Shown here piece after piece: positions 4,879 to 6,569 of a DNA stretch of 6,569 bases (position 1 is its first letter; each line of letters begins with the position of its first letter). The DNA lies in the NCBI GenBank assembly GCA_945875135.1, contig CAMCJO010000125.1, forward strand, positions 1 through 6,569, given 5' to 3'. A model generated the notes under the pieces. The model did not search any database. It saw only the letters and a list, made by a program, of their open reading frames with translations, and was not told the DNA's origin. Both the position numbers and the translations under genes were made by a program. The DNA is from an uncultured Porphyromonas sp. Its GTDB lineage: Bacteria > Bacteroidota > Bacteroidia > Bacteroidales > Porphyromonadaceae.

Positions 4879-6569
4879 TTAATGATTGTCTCTGATACCT
4901 AGAGAGCAGATGATGGTGTTGTCTCTATGCTGTGCGCTCTCCTCGTCGATACGACAGAAGATGCCCTCACGGCTCATATCTAGTATCTCCTTTACGATGT
5001 CGTCTGCCGAGAGTCTATCGGATCGTAGCATACGACCTAAGGTGAGCTTGGTCTGCTCTCGTAGCGGATAGTTGTACACCTGATCTATGGCGATCTTGAT
5101 CTGATCCTCTACCTCCTTGGTGTAGAAAAGATCGTAGGTGCGCTGGTCAATATAGTCGCTCAGTAGCTTGTAGACACGGTAGCGCGTACTAAAGCGCCCG
5201 CCGAGAGTGCCAGATGTGGCAGCGCCGCTATCCTGCTGGTCGAGCATCTGCACGGTCTGCTGGACCAGCTGGTGATGCAGCTCGAGAGGCTCTACAGAGG
5301 GGGTATCTGCCTTACAGCGGAGTGCCTCCAAGATACGCTTCTGCGACTGGGTGATGACCTGCCCCTCCTGATCTAGGTAGGTGAGTATGTCGTAGTCACT
5401 AGCGGTGCGGGCGTAGGTGATGACACCCTCTGTGTGGTCGCCCTCAGAGCTTTTGGTGCTGTAGAGGAGGTTCTCCAAGTTAGGGATCGTCTGCTCCAGT
5501 GTGGGGTCGGCCTCGATGGCGGCCTTCCATATCTCGTAGGCTTGTGAGGTGAGGTCTACATCGGTCTCCTCGTCGTCCTCGCCATCGAGTATACCACTAC
5601 GCTCGTTGTACATGTCTCGTAGGTTCTGCTCATTGCCTTCGAAAAACTGCTCGTCACTGCCTACGATGTCGGCGTTTTGGTTGATGCGTTTGTTGAGTCT
5701 CTCTCGTAGCTTGATGATCTTCTCTACACCCTCTGCTGGGAAAAATGAGTAGCAGTAGATGTTGCTTGCCGTCTGCCCGATACGGTCTACACGTCCGGCT
5801 CGCTGTATGAGTCTGATGATCGCCCAGGGTAGGTCATAATTGACTACAACGTGGGCATCCTGCAGGTTATGCCCCTCAGAGAGTACGTCTGTGGCGATGA
5901 GTACACGTGTCTGCTGGTCGAGGGGTAGGTCTGCCTTGTCATTGCTGATGGGTGAGAAGCGTGTCGCTATGGCAGAGGGATTGTCAGAATCACCTGTAGC
6001 AACGCCGACATGAGTCATGCCTCGCTTGCGCAGCTGATTGTAGATGTAGTGTGCTGTGTCGCTGTACTGCGTGAAGACTATGACCTTGTCGTCTTTATGC
6101 TCTGAGCTGATGAGTAGATGATGGAGTGCGTTGAGCTTTTGATCAGTCTCTTGTTGCCACGCTCCGCATAGCTCGATCATCTGTATGATGAGCTGGGAGT
6201 CACTTTTTATCTGCTTCTTAAGGGTCTGCTTGAAGTATTCGGAGGATAGCCATGTGACATTGCCGCGCTCACGTATGGTGTCGTAGTGCTCCTGCGCCCG
6301 CTGCATATAAGAGACTGAATCAGTAGGTATGGCAAGCGTAGCTCCTGTGACGGAAGGGGTATCTGGTGCTTCACCCAGTAGAGCATCGTCTCTATCTACA
6401 TCCTCGCTGTACTCCTCGGGGAGTGCATTGTCATCACCGATGGGTAGCGGTAGCTTATTGTCTAGAGCGTATATGTACAGGTAGTTGCGCAGGAGGTGGC
6501 GGTAGAGTGTCAGCAGGAAGGAGAAGCCACTCGAGTCTATCCTCTTGAAGAAGGTACTCCTACAGAAGC
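4879..6569 (-). CDS. SNF2-like superfamily 2 helicase, C-terminal part (5' end outside window)
   Basis: An ATP-dependent DNA translocase of the SNF2/RapA-like helicase group. The frame stays open to the right edge: codons upstream of the Met at 6304-6306 encode FFKRIDSSGFSFLLTL and then LRNYLYIYALDNKLPLPIG, which is family sequence, so 6306 is an internal Met and not the start. The part in view has 562 residues. It holds the second RecA-like domain: motif IV VIVFTQYSDTA (about 6052-6084), motif V VLIATDVLSEGHNLQDAHVV (about 5845-5904) with VVNYDLPW after it, and motif VI RAGRVDRIGQ (5773-5802) with its arginine finger. A long C-terminal extension follows, including an acidic stretch LDGEDDEETDVDL near 5550-5590. 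Walker A and DExx motifs would lie upstream, outside the window. It is co-transcribed with the methyltransferase 15 bp downstream. DrmD of class 1 DISARM has this architecture, but other helicase/methyltransferase systems do too. Confidence 0.9.
   Translation of the reverse strand, partial: FCRSTFFKRIDSSGFSFLLTLYRHLLRNYLYIYALDNKLPLPIGDDNALPEEYSEDVDRDDALLGEAPDTPSVTGATLAIPTDSVSYMQRAQEHYDTIRERGNVTWLSSEYFKQTLKKQIKSDSQLIIQMIELCGAWQQETDQKLNALHHLLISSEHKDDKVIVFTQYSDTAHYIYNQLRKRGMTHVGVATGDSDNPSAIATRFSPISNDKADLPLDQQTRVLIATDVLSEGHNLQDAHVVVNYDLPWAIIRLIQRAGRVDRIGQTASNIYCYSFFPAEGVEKIIKLRERLNKRINQNADIVGSDEQFFEGNEQNLRDMYNERSGILDGEDDEETDVDLTSQAYEIWKAAIEADPTLEQTIPNLENLLYSTKSSEGDHTEGVITYARTASDYDILTYLDQEGQVITQSQKRILEALRCKADTPSVEPLELHHQLVQQTVQMLDQQDSGAATSGTLGGRFSTRYRVYKLLSDYIDQRTYDLFYTKEVEDQIKIAIDQVYNYPLREQTKLTLGRMLRSDRLSADDIVKEILDMSREGIFCRIDEESAQHRDNTIICSLGIRDNH

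Noticed and set aside
6366..6548. Plus-strand open frame of 60 codons near the right edge
   Set aside because: It is antisense to the helicase frame, which encodes recognisable helicase sequence here.

Overview
The window looks like part of a Bacteroidota genome, probably Bacteroidales and possibly Porphyromonas-like. The reasons are the absence of convincing Shine-Dalgarno sequences before the genes, the kinds of protein families present, mid-range GC, and palindromic GTAGGG/GGACGCAC-type intergenic repeats. The genus is an inference. All supported genes lie on the minus strand and read from high to low coordinates as one tightly spaced operon; its promoter and first gene(s) lie beyond the right edge.

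In transcription order: (1) the C-terminal half of an SNF2-like superfamily 2 helicase (4879 to the right edge, N-terminus outside the window). (2) A large Eco57I-type adenine-N6 DNA methyltransferase whose reading frame spans 4863-1564 but is cut by one in-frame TAG at 2020-2022. The long upstream part (947 aa) carries every visible catalytic motif; the last 151 codons follow in the same frame. (3) A 212-aa protein of unknown function with a basic, conserved-looking C-terminal domain (901-1539). (4) A small Rossmann-fold protein resembling DprA/Smf (430-885 or 891). Gaps between genes are 9-24 bp. Positions 1-429 hold no gene: a 7-bp tandem repeat at the left edge is followed by a dense cluster of inverted and direct repeats.

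Together the genes look like a restriction-modification or anti-phage island. The helicase would translocate on or remodel DNA, the methyltransferase would mark self DNA, and two small accessory proteins may supply sensing or effector functions. The helicase/methyltransferase pair resembles the DrmD/DrmMI pair of class 1 DISARM, but no drmA, drmB or drmC gene is visible here, and no obvious nuclease either. The helicase N-terminus and any upstream genes are not in view.

The most notable points are the single nonsense codon that truncates the methyltransferase in its specificity region, the fall in GC that begins just after the NPPY motif and covers the C-terminal region plus the 212-aa gene, the DprA-like protein inside a modification operon, and the repeat cluster next to it.
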